64,000 nt of DNA from Callipepla californica brunnescens (Eukaryota; Chordata; Aves; Galliformes; Odontophoridae). This document shows positions 13,627 through 25,617 of this stretch, piece by piece. Positions within the stretch are counted from its first letter, which is position 1. Each line of letters begins with the position of its first letter. Made by a program: the position numbers and the translations under genes. The stretch covers positions 53,195,233-53,259,232 of the forward strand of contig JALIRH010000002.1 of the NCBI GenBank assembly GCA_023055505.1, read 5' to 3'. Under the pieces are notes generated by a model that was given only the letters and a program-made list of their open reading frames with translations, was not told the DNA's origin and did no database searches.

Positions 13627-13740
13627 CTTTGCAGTGGTTTTCATCCCAGGGATACACACAGTTCTGGAGTCCATTGCAGACCAGTGTATTATTAATACAC
13701 ATATTACTGTGGCAAAAGAAAGTGTTGGCTTCACAAGGGG
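13627..13740 (-). CDS. NETO1: NETO1 coding exon: LDL-receptor class A module
   Basis: The exon is 114 nt, phase 1 to 1. The acceptor GTTTTTAG ends at 13741 and the donor is GTAACA from 13626. It encodes residues 264-300, reading [14 protein letters not shown], then [13 protein letters not shown], then [10 protein letters not shown]. All six cysteines of an LDL-receptor class A module are present (residues 265, 272, 277, 284, 290, 299), with acidic residues near the last cysteine that normally coordinate calcium. NNT is a potential N-glycosylation site. Compared with human, a Gly is replaced by Ala in CEGNTF. One exon equals one module, and skipping it would keep the frame. The module lies just outside the membrane. 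Confidence 0.97.
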
Positions 13741-15054
13741 CTAAAAACAAAAATAAAAAGCTGATATTAAACAGTATATCATTCAATTCTTTACAACAAA
13801 TACATCAAGGAGGTATCATATCACCTGTACGAGAAGGAAAGCTGTACAACACAGGTTCCTTGAGCATATTTAATAACTGACATGCACTATCAGCAGCACT
13901 CAAGTCACACATTGCTTATTACTCTTGAGCAAGAGATTTTCAACTTTGTCTAAGACAGGTGAACTTCTTTACCACAGTTTAATTCTGATGGCTGCAGCAG
14001 GTTTACATCTTGCATATTGATGGGGGACCGTTGGAGTGTTATCAACATAGTTTTAGCCACAGATCCAAAACACAGTACGTTATGATTGGATAAGGAGAAT
14101 GTGAACTGTATCACAGCTAGATCCAGTGCATGGCAAAGAATTAGTTTCAAAGTTTGTTGCTGAAACTGAAATTTTAAAATAAACCTTGAATGACTGAATG
14201 AAGATACATACTTTAGTGCTCATACCAATGATATCCAAACACTTAGATCCAGAGAAAATGAAACTATTAAAAAAGGTAATAAGAAAGACTACAGTAAAAG
14301 AAGTATCCTATTAATCACATAGGATGATTAAAAGCAGCATCAGTCATCAGCATCCTTGAAGTCCATAATTTAAGAGAATCATACAGGATTAAAGCTTTAC
14401 TGAAGAACATAAACTTTTCCAATGGTGGCACCTTGGAGGTCATCAATAGGAATTATATCTACTTCTCAGGTGTTGAGGTTATAAAAATACTACTACAAAA
14501 TCACATAATACAGTAAAGATAACTTACTTCTCAAATTTCTTTTAATTCAAAAACAAAACAAAACAAACAAAAAAAAAATGACAGATCTTCCTCAATATGG
14601 AAAAAAGCTACATGATTTATCTGTGTCAAATCAACAAAAATGACCCCTTAATGACATATTATTTTACTTCAACCCCAAACCATTATTAGATAAGTTAACC
14701 TAAGCAACTACTACTCAAAAAGGAGTTGTAATGTTGACATTAACTCAGTTTTGGTACCTAGAATTTGATGATTTGCGGCAATTTTTCTCTTCTGCAATTT
14801 TAAAAGTGGCTCCTATGAAAACATACATGCATACTTCAGAGACTGGCTGAGAGCAGAAGACTGCTTCAGTGGTTTGCTGACTAAGAACAATACAAAGGTT
14901 TTGTATTTTTCAACTTAATGACTCCATATATCATAACTTTTTAATAACTATGTAAGTTCAGATATGCATAACTGACTATAACAGCTTCTCCAGATCAGTT
15001 GCATTCTGTTAAAGAAATAATAAATGCCATCAAAACTTACATGTCCCTAGATAT

Positions 15055-15480
15055 AAGCTTGTTCTGAAAGTAATTCTCAGCTGCAAAACACTATTTTTTG
15101 ACATAGTCACCATCATTAGCTATGTCTTTTCACTACTGATGAACAAGAGCCTGAACGCTGAGCTTGTAAATAATCTGCACCAGTGGAGATGACCCACTGT
15201 TTCACAGCTGCTATTACTGGGAAGATGTTGCCCACAAAGTTTATCTTTCATAAGCTCAAAAAATGGAACTCAGAAGGTGCCAAATTCAGATATACAGTGG
15301 GTGCGGTAGGACAGTCTAGCCAAGACTGGCAGTGTCCTCCAGTTTTCAAACTTGTATGGGGCCTGGTGTTATTGTGCTGCAAGAGAAAGGTTGTCTTCTT
15401 TTCTGGTCTGACTCTGGAAGTTTGAGCCATCAGCATAGTCAGTGTCTCAGTGCAGCAGTCAGGGTTGATGGCTTGCAATA
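15055..15480 (-). mobile_element. Mariner-type DNA transposon remnant, 5'-truncated and inactive
   Basis: The minus strand encodes the 3' part of a mariner transposase: RVRPEKKTTFLLQHNNTRPH, then TSLKTGG, then YLNLAPSEFHF. Mariner transposases carry HDN and APSD at these points, whose aspartates are the second and third catalytic residues (DD34D family). Here they read HNN and APSE, so both catalytic residues are changed. The low-coordinate end (TTGTTCTGAAAGTAATTCTC) resembles the terminal repeat of the galliform mariner often called Galluhop, from memory. The first half of the element is missing. Confidence 0.8.
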
Positions 15481-16449
15481 AAAAAAAGAGAGAGGGAGAG
15501 AACTTATCAAAGGGAAACCTAAGAATACCAAACTAGCCACCAATCAAAATAAATGGTAACACAGGAAGTACACAAGAAAAGAAGACCCAAATGCTAATAA
15601 AGACATAAAGAAAACAAACTACTTACTTTCATGTATGAAAGATGTTAGAAGTGGTGAGGATTAAGTGCTGTCTCAGCAGGAAGAACCTTAAAGTATCTAT
15701 TAAAACGTCTATGACTTGCCCTTACCACTTTAAATTCAGTCTGATGTAATTATGAATGGGGCAGGAAAGAAAGGATTCATAGTGGGAGAACAGTCCCCCC
15801 AAAAGATTAGAGAACAATTTAAGTGAAAGAAGGAAATATGGGAATTTAGAAGTATAAGAGTGGTAAATAGAAAAGAAATATCTGGACGGAGGTAGTAAAG
15901 GAAGAATGAGAAAACTATGCAAGACACAGAGCAAATATAAGGCATTCTACACTGAAAGTAATGACAAGATATTATAACAAACTAAACATGTTAGGAAATG
16001 TTTGAGGAATAAGAGAGAAAAAAGTTCAAGAGAAATTCTTTTTTTTTTTTTTAATAGATTTTATAGGACAAAATATTTATGTAAAACAATGTCAGGGAGA
16101 TCTGGAAACAAAAGGCAGGAGAAATTAAGGATAAAGAAAGAATTTCTGTCTCCCAGGTCAACAGCATCTTGAACTATGGAGGAAAGAAAAGCTATGTGGA
16201 TAACTCTCAAGACTAGATAGAGAGAGAGCAAGGAAATCTCATAATAACTACAGCAAACTTAGCATGAGAGAAAACTAAGCACAATATATTTCTAAACATA
16301 ATTCCAAAGAGTACTTTTCTGTTAATGTTTGTAAAATTAGAATAATCAAATCCTCTCTCGTCTCTTAGAGTGATTATGTTGGACAAGAAATTAATATTTT
16401 TCCCCACTCTGATGATTTTTTATTTATTATTATTTTTTGTGGAATGAAA

Positions 16450-17135
16450 AGTTCTGCTGGTCAGTAAGATGATCACAAACCAGTGCTGTGCCCTTGTGTC
16501 AAGAAAAGTCAACAGTGTCCTAGGCTGTATGAAAAAGAACACTGACAGCAGGTGAAGAGAAGTGATCCGCTGCCCAGCAATAATGATTCACATCTACAGT
16601 TCTGCGTTTAGTTTTGGGCTCCCTTGCATAAGAAAGACATGAACATTCTGGTCTGTGTACAACAGAAGGAAGACCAAAAAGATTATTGAAGTCTTGTGTA
16701 ATCTGATGTATGAGGGAAATCTGGGAGAGCTGGAACTGAATCAGTCCAGTCCAGAAAAGAGAAGGCTCAGGGGAAATACTGTTAATATGCACAAAAATTG
16801 ATGGGGCAGAGTAAAGAAGACAGAGCTAGGACCTACTCTCAGTGGTGCCCAGTGGCAGTTCAAGACACAATGAGCACCAAATGAAACAGAGGACATTCCT
16901 CTTAAACACAAGAGCAAAGATTTTACTGTTTGACTTGTCATATATTGGACAAGATTTGCTCTTCCATGAGTTTCCACAGTCTACTTTGTTCGGGATATTG
17001 AAAACGCAACTGGATGCTGCCCCACCACCCCCAGTAACCAGCTGTTGGATCCTGTTTAGAGCAGTTGTAAAGCAGGATCCAAGCCCCAAAATCTCTTCCA
17101 GCCTCAATCTTTCTACCACTCTATGAAAAGAGATG
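16450..17135 (+). mobile_element. CR1 LINE fragment, plus strand, degraded
   Basis: The order of landmarks matches the CR1 3' part: a sequence like gtgcccttgtgtcaagaaaa, then an equivalent of the late ORF2 region with 'cataagaaagacatgaac', then 'agagaaggctcaggggaaat', and the terminal part with aactggatgctgcc. It is heavily mutated, so it is an old copy. It lies antisense to NETO1. Confidence 0.7.
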
Positions 17136-17485
17136 GCTTAATAATTACATCAAAAATTACAACTTAGATTACAAAGTTGCATTTTTTTTACTCTATCCCA
17201 GTGAAACCTTGAATCAAAATCTGCCAGGGTATTTGCCTAGAAATAAGACAAGTAACATATTCAACACATGAACTATTCATAACAATGATAGCACAAGTAA
17301 GCAAATTGTAATTATTCACGTAACTCAAACTAATCTATTTTAATAACTGAAAGTCTTTCCTAAAACATTGGATGTGTAAAGTACAAAACCACTGTAATAA
17401 ATATTTCAATGAAAAAAAAATACTCAAAAGGTCTTTTTCAGTTTTAGAGTTGAACCATGCATTATTTTGATGAGAAATTGTATTT

Positions 17486-17503
17486 TATATATATATATAT
17501 ATA
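17486..17503. repeat. (TA)n microsatellite
   Basis: Nine TA units, likely length-polymorphic. Confidence 0.9.
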
Positions 17504-20174
17504 CATATAAATAAGTGTCTGTGTGTATAAACCTTCAATTACTTTCCCTTTCTTGTATGTAATATGTTCTTAAGAAGTATTGTATGGTATGCATTGGCCT
17601 GCTTTGCATTTTAATACACAGACAAATTTTACAGCCATGGAACAAAACTTAACGTGATGTCTTCAGCTTTGCAACAAGTGTTTACACTGAACACAAGATG
17701 GAGCACTTACCCTAGAAGATACATAAGTAAGCATTTTAAAAAGATAGAGATGGTATACAAGAGACTTTTTTTTAGGTATATGAAAAATATGCTTTAAAAA
17801 ATCATAGAATAGACCTATTACTGTTACCTGACTAAGTTTATTCCTAGTGGGGATAAGTTGGGAGATTAGGAGATTGTTACAACCATCATAATTTCCAGAA
17901 GGTTAACATCGCAATACTCAGACAAGCTGAAGCTTAGAATTTGAAGTATACTTTCAAAAATTATAAAAATTGAGACAATGGAATTGTCTACATCTTCTTG
18001 CTGTAAAAAGGTTCTTGGAATGCACATGAAGCTAATAACTCATACTTTTTCATTTACTAATGCAAAATAATCACAAATTCTTTTAATCCTCAATAGCCCT
18101 AAGGCAGAGAAACATAAAGAGCCTTAGTTGTTCTTCCATATGCCATGTTTACAATGTAAATTAAGTAAAAGCAGTCATATTTTATAATTTCTTTCCAAAA
18201 TACATTGCTTTCACTTGAGTAGTAAAATAAATAATCACAAGTAGTGTATACCCATTTATACTATAAAATAAGATAACACTTAGGTCTATAGCATTATTTG
18301 TCCTATTCATAAATGTTATAGTACTGAGGTGTGGTAGCATAAATAGCAACATACGTCATCTATGTGTTGAGGGGTTACAGGATACTTTGGGTATAAAAAT
18401 GCAGACATAGTGGGGTCAAAACAGTTTTTCATGACGTAATCAAAAGCTGACTTCTTACAGACCTAGTGTAATGCCTGTCTGTTCCAATGCAGTGCTTTTT
18501 TCAGTGTATTTACTCTGCTTCTGAGCACTGTATGGAGCTACTTTTAACTTCATTACTTCTAGGGTGTGCATTAGCTCTGAGCAAGCTACCTTGGGTGTCT
18601 ACATTTTATTTCATTGAAAGGTAAGTATTTTTACTTTGAGTATGCTTCAGGATAGGGTTTTCAATCCAGGACTCTAATCTTAGATGAATGCCTTATCCTG
18701 CTGACTATTTACAGGCTTCACCTCTTCCATTCCTGTCATAACATTTTTTAGAGCTATTGTTGTCTCCTGAGGGCAAATGAGAACATTCTGAAATCTGAAT
18801 AATGGTTAGATACAGAAAATATTTTCTGCTGAACTCATTACACATTTCACACCTACTCTTAATGTGCTCAAGATAGCTCACTGCATCACGCTCTGCACAT
18901 TAATTCTTTAGGCATAGATCATTTGGAATTTCCTATTGCTCCTTACTGAAAAATAGAGCTTTCTTTTCTTCATGAGAAAAATGAAATCCTTCAGATGTTC
19001 CTCCAATCATCCTGGAAACAGAGGAACTTTTCTCTCTGCCACCCCAGGGAAAAGGCCATCAACTATACTGATAGATGTTTTTACTCATTTTATTAAAATT
19101 ATAAAATTATGAAACATATTTTAGAAGCGTGCATTGAACTGTTTTAAAATTACTTTTTAATTTCCCACAAACGAAAAAAAATATTAAAATGTATCTATTA
19201 GGAACTTGAAACTGACACGCATTTAATTCTAGATTTTCTTTTTCAGACACCTTCAGACAGGTCTGCTCAAAATAAATATAACCTTTTCTGAAAGTTAATA
19301 CCAGATACATGTTACTATGAGTTTATTAGAGACTGGCAGCTCAGAAGTGTGTGCTCAGAGCTCCATTCAGCTCAGTTATACACTGTGGGCACCACAGACA
19401 CTTGTTTTGTACAGGGCCAGAAAAGAACTGGGTAGCTTAACCAGTGGGGGTTTGTGACTACAGACAGTTGCAGATAGCATAGAGGGGAAGAAAATCACAG
19501 GTGAGTGCTCACTGTTAAGGAGACAATCCCAATTATTTCTTTATATATCAGTGTGGAAGCAGTGTGGAAAATCAGCAAGGCTATAATCTATTTACACCTC
19601 TAAGTCCTCCCAAGTGGAAACTACCTCTTTGCATGCACTGCACTTAATGTATTTCTGTTCCTTTTCTCAGTTGTTCCTTTTGCATTATCACAATAAACAC
19701 AGCCATTAATACCAAATGCCTGCAGTGCCCTCTCCCCATTAGAGAATTGCTCATGCTGGGACGATCATCATCAGGGATTCTGTCTGCAAATAAGGACTTG
19801 TCTGCTGTTACTCTATAAATCTGTGCACTACTCTTCTAAAAATGGCCCTAGATTTCTATCTAAATACAGTTTTTGTGAATAAAAATAAAAATAATGATAG
19901 AGTTTGTGCTCCTTTAAGAAAGTTACATACGACAGAGCCTTTAAAATCATATTTGTTCTGCATATAAAAGGAATTTCTTTTATCCCTTATGCCCAGGTTT
20001 TACAAATCTGCTTTTAGGTTAAAGTGTAGGTGTGTCTACTCAGGAGCGTCTCTTTGAAGAAGCTGTACGTGTATCATGTCTGTCATTAATCTATATCACA
20101 GTAATGGAAAATGAAATGAATGGGTACAGGGTGAAAAACAAAGATTCATTTTTCTAGCCTTACCAGATGAACAT

Positions 20175-20285
20175 GTAGAATCATAGAATCACTAAGATTA
20201 TCTAGTCCAAATGTCAACCCATCACCACTATTGTCCACTAAACCATGTCACTCAATGCCACCATATACCATAGACCATAAACCTT
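20175..20285 (-). mobile_element. CR1 LINE 3' end, minus strand
   Basis: The plus strand reads tagaatcatagaatcacta followed by a tctagtccaaatgtcaaccc match to the reverse complement of the CR1 3' terminus. Only about 110 bp is recognisable. Confidence 0.8.
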
Positions 20286-21122
20286 TTGATGTTACAATCT
20301 TTTTTTCTTTTTCTTTTTTTCCCTCCTTTTTCTTCCTCTTAACTTAGTTTGATATTTGAAATCTATTTTAGGCCATAAAAAAAAAAAAAGGTACATGAGG
20401 TAAATGTATGTGCTCATACAAAAGATTGAAAAGGTATGGACTTAAACAGACATAACCAAACAATATTTGGAATAGCTGATAATACTGATCCTAAAGTATT
20501 AGATCATCAGTCTACAATATTACCTAAATTGTTTATTAAATAGTACTTAGAGCTCTACTAAAATTTTGATGATGTGAGAATCAATACTGATTTTCTGGAG
20601 TAGCAGTCTTTACCAATTATTGCATTTCATGCCTATTCTCCCTTGAAACATTAGTAGCACTGCTGTTCCACAGAGCATCACCACTAGAGGTTTGGAAACT
20701 TGTAAGGCCACTTTTCAGAAGTCAAGGAACACACCGATCAAATACTATGAAAATAATCATATAAGAAAACTCTTTAAGATTTCTTCTTTCTACACAAATG
20801 ACAGCTCCCCAGAAACAGGGCTGTAACAAGAATTAAAAATAAACAGACTTAGAAAGAAAAGATTCCTTAGGCTAAGTGTTCTGTTTCCACAAAAAAAAAA
20901 AATAAAATAAAAGCATCTGAACCACTTCCAGTTCATGGATCTTTGTGTAACAGAGAGCTCACAGTCTTGACAGCTTAACTCTACAGACAGTAACTCCACA
21001 CACAGGAGAACTCAAGGAGCAACATATAACAGCATCACTTGGTCATTTCCACAGCAATAATCAATAAAACATTTTGTCACTCTTTCACATGCATGTTAAC
21101 CACAACAAAAATGTCATTCTAC

Positions 21123-21140
21123 ATATATATATATATATAT
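21123..21140. repeat. (AT)n microsatellite
   Basis: Nine AT units followed by a T10 and C5 run. Confidence 0.9.
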
Positions 21141-23067
21141 TACTTTTTTTTTTCCCCCATATCTAAGTGAATAAAAAGCTTTTTTTTCCTCTTTCCTTTT
21201 TCGCGCATAGAGACACAGGTGTCTGTTTCCTGATACTTAGTCTCCCTGAAGGAGACATTCCTCCTCTTTCCTGCAGATGATCTAATTATTCCCACACACT
21301 ATGAAACACTGAGCAGTTTGCACACTGGGCATCTGCTCAACTCAACTTTGCACAGCCAGTACCAATCTGCAGTATGGGGCAGCACAATGCACAACTGACA
21401 TGGCACAAAGAGTACAGTCAGTGTCACCTTTATATCTTTTCAGCCACCTTCCAGCATTAAAAACACAGATGCAGTTTCTTCTAATATTTATGATCAGGCT
21501 GTGTACACATATTTCAAAGCACAGTTTAGACCTTTATAAATTTTCAGTTTTAGTCTGCAACACCTGTTCAGAATAAATTTACAGAAGCACATCATGTTAT
21601 TATTTTCAACCTCCCAGTCAGAGTACCATGCATTATAAAATATTAGCTATTTACAAGAACAGAGGAGTTTATGATATGCAGTATTAGGAATGCTACTGGA
21701 GGAAAAATAAACAATAACAAACATAAAAACAAGCAAAATTTTTCCTTATTCTCCTTTAAAATGTGGAAATCTTGCAAATCCACATTTATTCAAACCCTCA
21801 TCTCAAGTTAGTCATCACAGTGCTTCACTCTACTCCTTTTTATGCTGCGAACCTCCAGTGTCTATGCAGTTGTTTCTAAGGTAACAGATCAGGATGTTTT
21901 GCGAAAAAAAAATAATGAATCAGATCTTGAATATTCAAGACATCTCCAGTTGCTGAAATGAGAAAAGGGCAGTGTCATCTTCACTGAGGGGTCTCAGTGT
22001 CTTTTAGACCCTACCCTGCTTTAGATACAAAATATATAATCTACCCTAAAGCTGCACTGCGCAAGTACAGTGGCATATGCAGTTTCAAGCATGTAGACTG
22101 TCAGAAATTTTTAATCAGAGCCATAATTAAAGAATTACAGAGACTGCTCTCAACAGTCTCATTGTGGGGTACACACACACACAGAATACAGATGAAGGAT
22201 ATGCCTGGTAGGATTGCACCACCATTTCAGTCACTGACAGTCACAGAGAAATCTTCCTGTGAAAAATGTGAAGCACAAGCCAAAAAATAAGTTAAAAATG
22301 AACTTGAATCAGAACAAGAAGATAAATACATGCACATACCCCTTCCTCATGGGACCATAAGAACATTTTTACTTTAGAGAGAAAAAAGAAATATCTTTCA
22401 CAGGTGATTAACTGAATTAATCATTTTCCATGAATGGGATTATTAAGTTTTGTGTTTTTCAAACTGGCAAGAAAACTGCTTTTTTTTTCACAGGCTGCTT
22501 TTCCAGTTACCTCAGCTCAGAAATCATATAGATGTATGAATGAAAGCTGCATAGAGAGAATATTAAAATCACCAAATCCTGCATTATTTGCTTAACACTA
22601 TCTGATACATGTTTGTTAAAATTCTGGTATATGAACGAACATACCTGTCATCTATTATACAGTAATGATAAGGTGTTTTTCAAGTACCGTCATTGTAAGA
22701 TCTAAAAAAATCAAACTCATAAAAAAGATGAGACTTTATTAAAAAAAAACCTTCAGAGTTGTACTGTTTCTAGTTGTTTAAGAGAAAACAGAGAGAGTGG
22801 CCCAGTAGATTGGAAGCCAGGAAAAACTTGTGGTTACAGTGACAGGCTGTACTTGCCTTCCTGACTCTGAATTCAGTGCTTTATACTGTGTTAAAAATTA
22901 CTGCACAGTATAAAAAAACTACTTAGAATAAAAACTGCTCTGTTGATTCACATAGCTTGTTCAGGAACATCCTTTGGTATGTACTCTGCTTGAAGAAAAC
23001 ATAAGCAGTTTGTGGGACTAGTATCGTTTAACAAAATGAAAGGCAGACACATCAATTAAGGTCTTAC

Positions 23068-23296
23068 GTTCTTGAAAAGATGTGAAGAGCATCTGGAATC
23101 GGCTGCTTCGACTGCCTTCATCTGCCCACATACGGATTACTCCAAGACCTGTCCGCAGCATTACATCATTTGCAACAGTGCTGCAAAACTTTGCTTTTAA
23201 ATCCTCCACAGAGCTGCTTCCATCATAGACAGCTACAAAATTTCTTTTGCATTCATTGGAATTCTGCATCTCATAGTCCAAGAATCGCAAATATAT
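23068..23296 (-). CDS. NETO1: NETO1 coding exon: second part of CUB2
   Basis: The exon is 229 nt, phase 0 to 1. The acceptor GTTTCACAG ends at 23297 after a very long pyrimidine tract, and the donor is GTAAGA from 23067. It encodes residues 187-262, from [16 protein letters not shown] through [12 protein letters not shown]. Cys202 and Cys224 complete the four-cysteine CUB2 pattern. [10 protein letters not shown] is the typical CUB strand and turn with an acidic residue at the calcium site. Identity to remembered human NETO1 is almost complete over this exon, with an Asn to Ser change in GSRNSRF. The split Pro codon joins the LDL-receptor class A exon. Confidence 0.98.
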
Positions 23297-23300
23297 CTGT

Positions 23301-23345
23301 GAAACAAGCAAGAAAAAAAAAAAAAAAAGAAAAAAAAAGAAAAGC
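23301..23345 (-). promoter_or_regulatory. NETO1: Extended polypyrimidine tract before the second CUB2 exon
   Basis: On the minus strand this is an almost pure T stretch with a few C residues, about 40 nt long, directly upstream of TTGTTTCACAG. It makes a strong 3' splice site, in contrast with the terminal exon. Confidence 0.7.
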
Positions 23346-25399
23346 AACACACAGAAACATTTTAGAATTACTGAAAAAGCATTAAGCAACACTGCTCTAG
23401 TCTTGTCCCCTCAAGGCCACACAACATCATCAAAATGTTTCTGGAATTGGTGATTCACAGATAACTTCCCTGGGTGGGCATTGATACAGAAAGTGAGCAC
23501 TGCTTATATTTCCTTGTATTTTGACTTCCTTCAAAGTAAAGTCCAGCAAAAGATTCAGATTTCTCTTTTTTGCAGTAAGGTCCTAAAAGACAAATATGTG
23601 CCCCTCCAGCAGAAGTATGTACAACAGTCCTTGAAGCTGAAGGACAGACAAGCTGGAAATTTCTTTTTTCACTGGCACGGTATTTCTCTATTGTTGCCTG
23701 ACATGGAAAATAATAAGGCAAATAATTGCTACTCTCTCCCCAGAGTCGATATGTGTCATCTTTGTGATACGTCTCAGCTACACCGATTCAGGAAGTGAGA
23801 ATTTAGGAGCCAGGCAGAACTCAATCATTAATCTTTCCGTGTTTCTTCAAGCAATTTGGCCACCAACTCAGCTTTTCTAAACAAAGCCCTTACAGTACTT
23901 GCCTTGCTAATTTAGCAGAGATGAAATCAAGATTATTTCATGGAAACTGCTAGAAACCTAGAAATTTTCCTTAGAAAATACCTCTTGCATACAAATTAAG
24001 TTCACTTACAAATGTAGCATATGTCTCACCCTTTACAAAGATGTCTGTAAATCTACCCAAAAGATGAAAAAAGATAAAATACTATTTTTTGATACTCAAC
24101 TAAAGGCAATTGCTAAGATAGGCAACACCACATATTCCAGTAATGGAAAGTAAGTAAAATTTCCAATAGATAGATGATATTTAATCAAACAGCCAAGAGT
24201 ACCTGGAATTATACAGAAAGATGGAGTAGGGCAGAGACTGCATAAAAAGTCAGAGAACATACTCAGCATTTAGCTGTATGCATCTTGAAAGAACACTCTC
24301 CCAAAAATCTCCACTGTATTAGACATCAGATTTTTAGACATCAGATTTACTTCACAAACAGTCTTATTAACGTCAGGTAGCTCTTTACGTGCACAGAATA
24401 GTTGCCTAAAAGGTTTCTCTGGATTTGCACAAAGTATATAAATGATATGTCCTAGAAGCATATAGCACTCAATACATCTCCTCATTGACATATTAGATTT
24501 CATAAGGTTTCAGATTATTACTATTAAGTAGTCTGGCACTGCTTAATTATGGATCAGATTTTTTTTTTTTAAGATACTGTATTATGGCATATTTACATTC
24601 CTTGCTATTCTTTGCAACTGGTATCTCTGAAACAAACATTTGTAAGATATTTCTTACTCACATATGAATTTGGTAAATTGATTTCATTTTGCATTTTCTG
24701 GTATGTCATTTCTTCGAGCATACTCTAATTCTGTTCCAACATAATCATCCTCCAGAAGAACTCAGAGTAACATATTTCAATTAAATTGCAGCCAATCTTT
24801 CTTTCAACATCGCTTTTGTTATTGAATACTACAAAATAAAGAAGTTGTACTGACCTCAACAAAATCAGACATTTAGCAGCAATAAAAAAGTAATAATTTT
24901 CAGAAGGCAAAATCGTATGTGAAGAAATTGTTTTTATAATGTTGGTCTTTCTGAAAATTTTGTTTTTAATTTCATTTGCCCTTGTTCCACATCCAGTTGA
25001 ATGAAAAATTACCTGAGTTCAGTCATACAACAATTTTATTAATGTATTATCTGGAAATGTCCTGCAATTTCCTCTTCTACTAGGGGCATACAGTTTCAAT
25101 TTATGTTAAAATAGGTCACCAACTTCCTTGGCAAAGTCATATTTAAAGGCTTGTTTTGAACTCTCAAATCTCTTGAGTGCAGGAAGTGCATTTCTAAAGT
25201 TTCCCTGCACTGGCTGTATCACTTTGCAAGTCGCTCTTTCATTCTCTCCAACCTTTCTTCCTTCACCAGGTGCCCAGGGATCTGACCTTTTTCTTCTCGT
25301 CTCCAAAACCTTGTTCTTGCTGTTCTCCAGCTATTTAGAGCATTTATGTCTTGCTGATGCCTGCTCTTTTCAGCCTCTTCCACGGCCACCCAGCAAGTG

Positions 25400-25617
25400 A
25401 AAGTTCAGGTTGGATATTTGGAAGAATTTATTCTCAGAAAGAGCAGTGAGGCAGTGGCACAGGATGCCCAGAGTGGCGGAGTCACCATCCCTGCAGGTAT
25501 TCAACAACGGTGTGGATGTGACACTGAGGGAAGAGGTTAGTAGGCATGGTGGGGATGGAATGGTGGTCTGACTAGATGATCTTAGCAGTCTTTTCCCACC
25601 TTAATGATTTTACGGCT
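25400..25617 (+). mobile_element. CR1 LINE 3' end, plus strand
   Basis: Landmarks in order are aggttggatatttgg, gtcaccatccctgcaggtat, and a terminal gactagatgatcttagcag followed by tcttttcccaccttaatga. This is a typical 5'-truncated CR1 of about 220 bp. Confidence 0.85.

Larger units (their letters stand above)
13741..23067 (-). other. NETO1: NETO1 intron between CUB2 and LDLa exons (9.3 kb)
   Basis: The donor is GTAAGA and the acceptor GTTTTTAG. It contains a mariner remnant (15055-15480), a CR1 fragment on the plus strand (16450-17135), a short CR1 end on the minus strand (20175-20285) and AT dinucleotide runs at 17486 and 21123. The rest is unremarkable AT-rich DNA. Confidence 0.9.

Noticed and set aside
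16520..17126. Overlapping open frames of 78-97 codons on both strands
   Set aside because: They lie within a degraded CR1 and read across its non-coding strand or broken frame.
23018..23067. Continuation of the CUB2 frame past the splice donor ([10 protein letters not shown] and onward)
   Set aside because: The GTAAGA donor after FTSFQE and the matching phase of the LDLa exon show this is intron.
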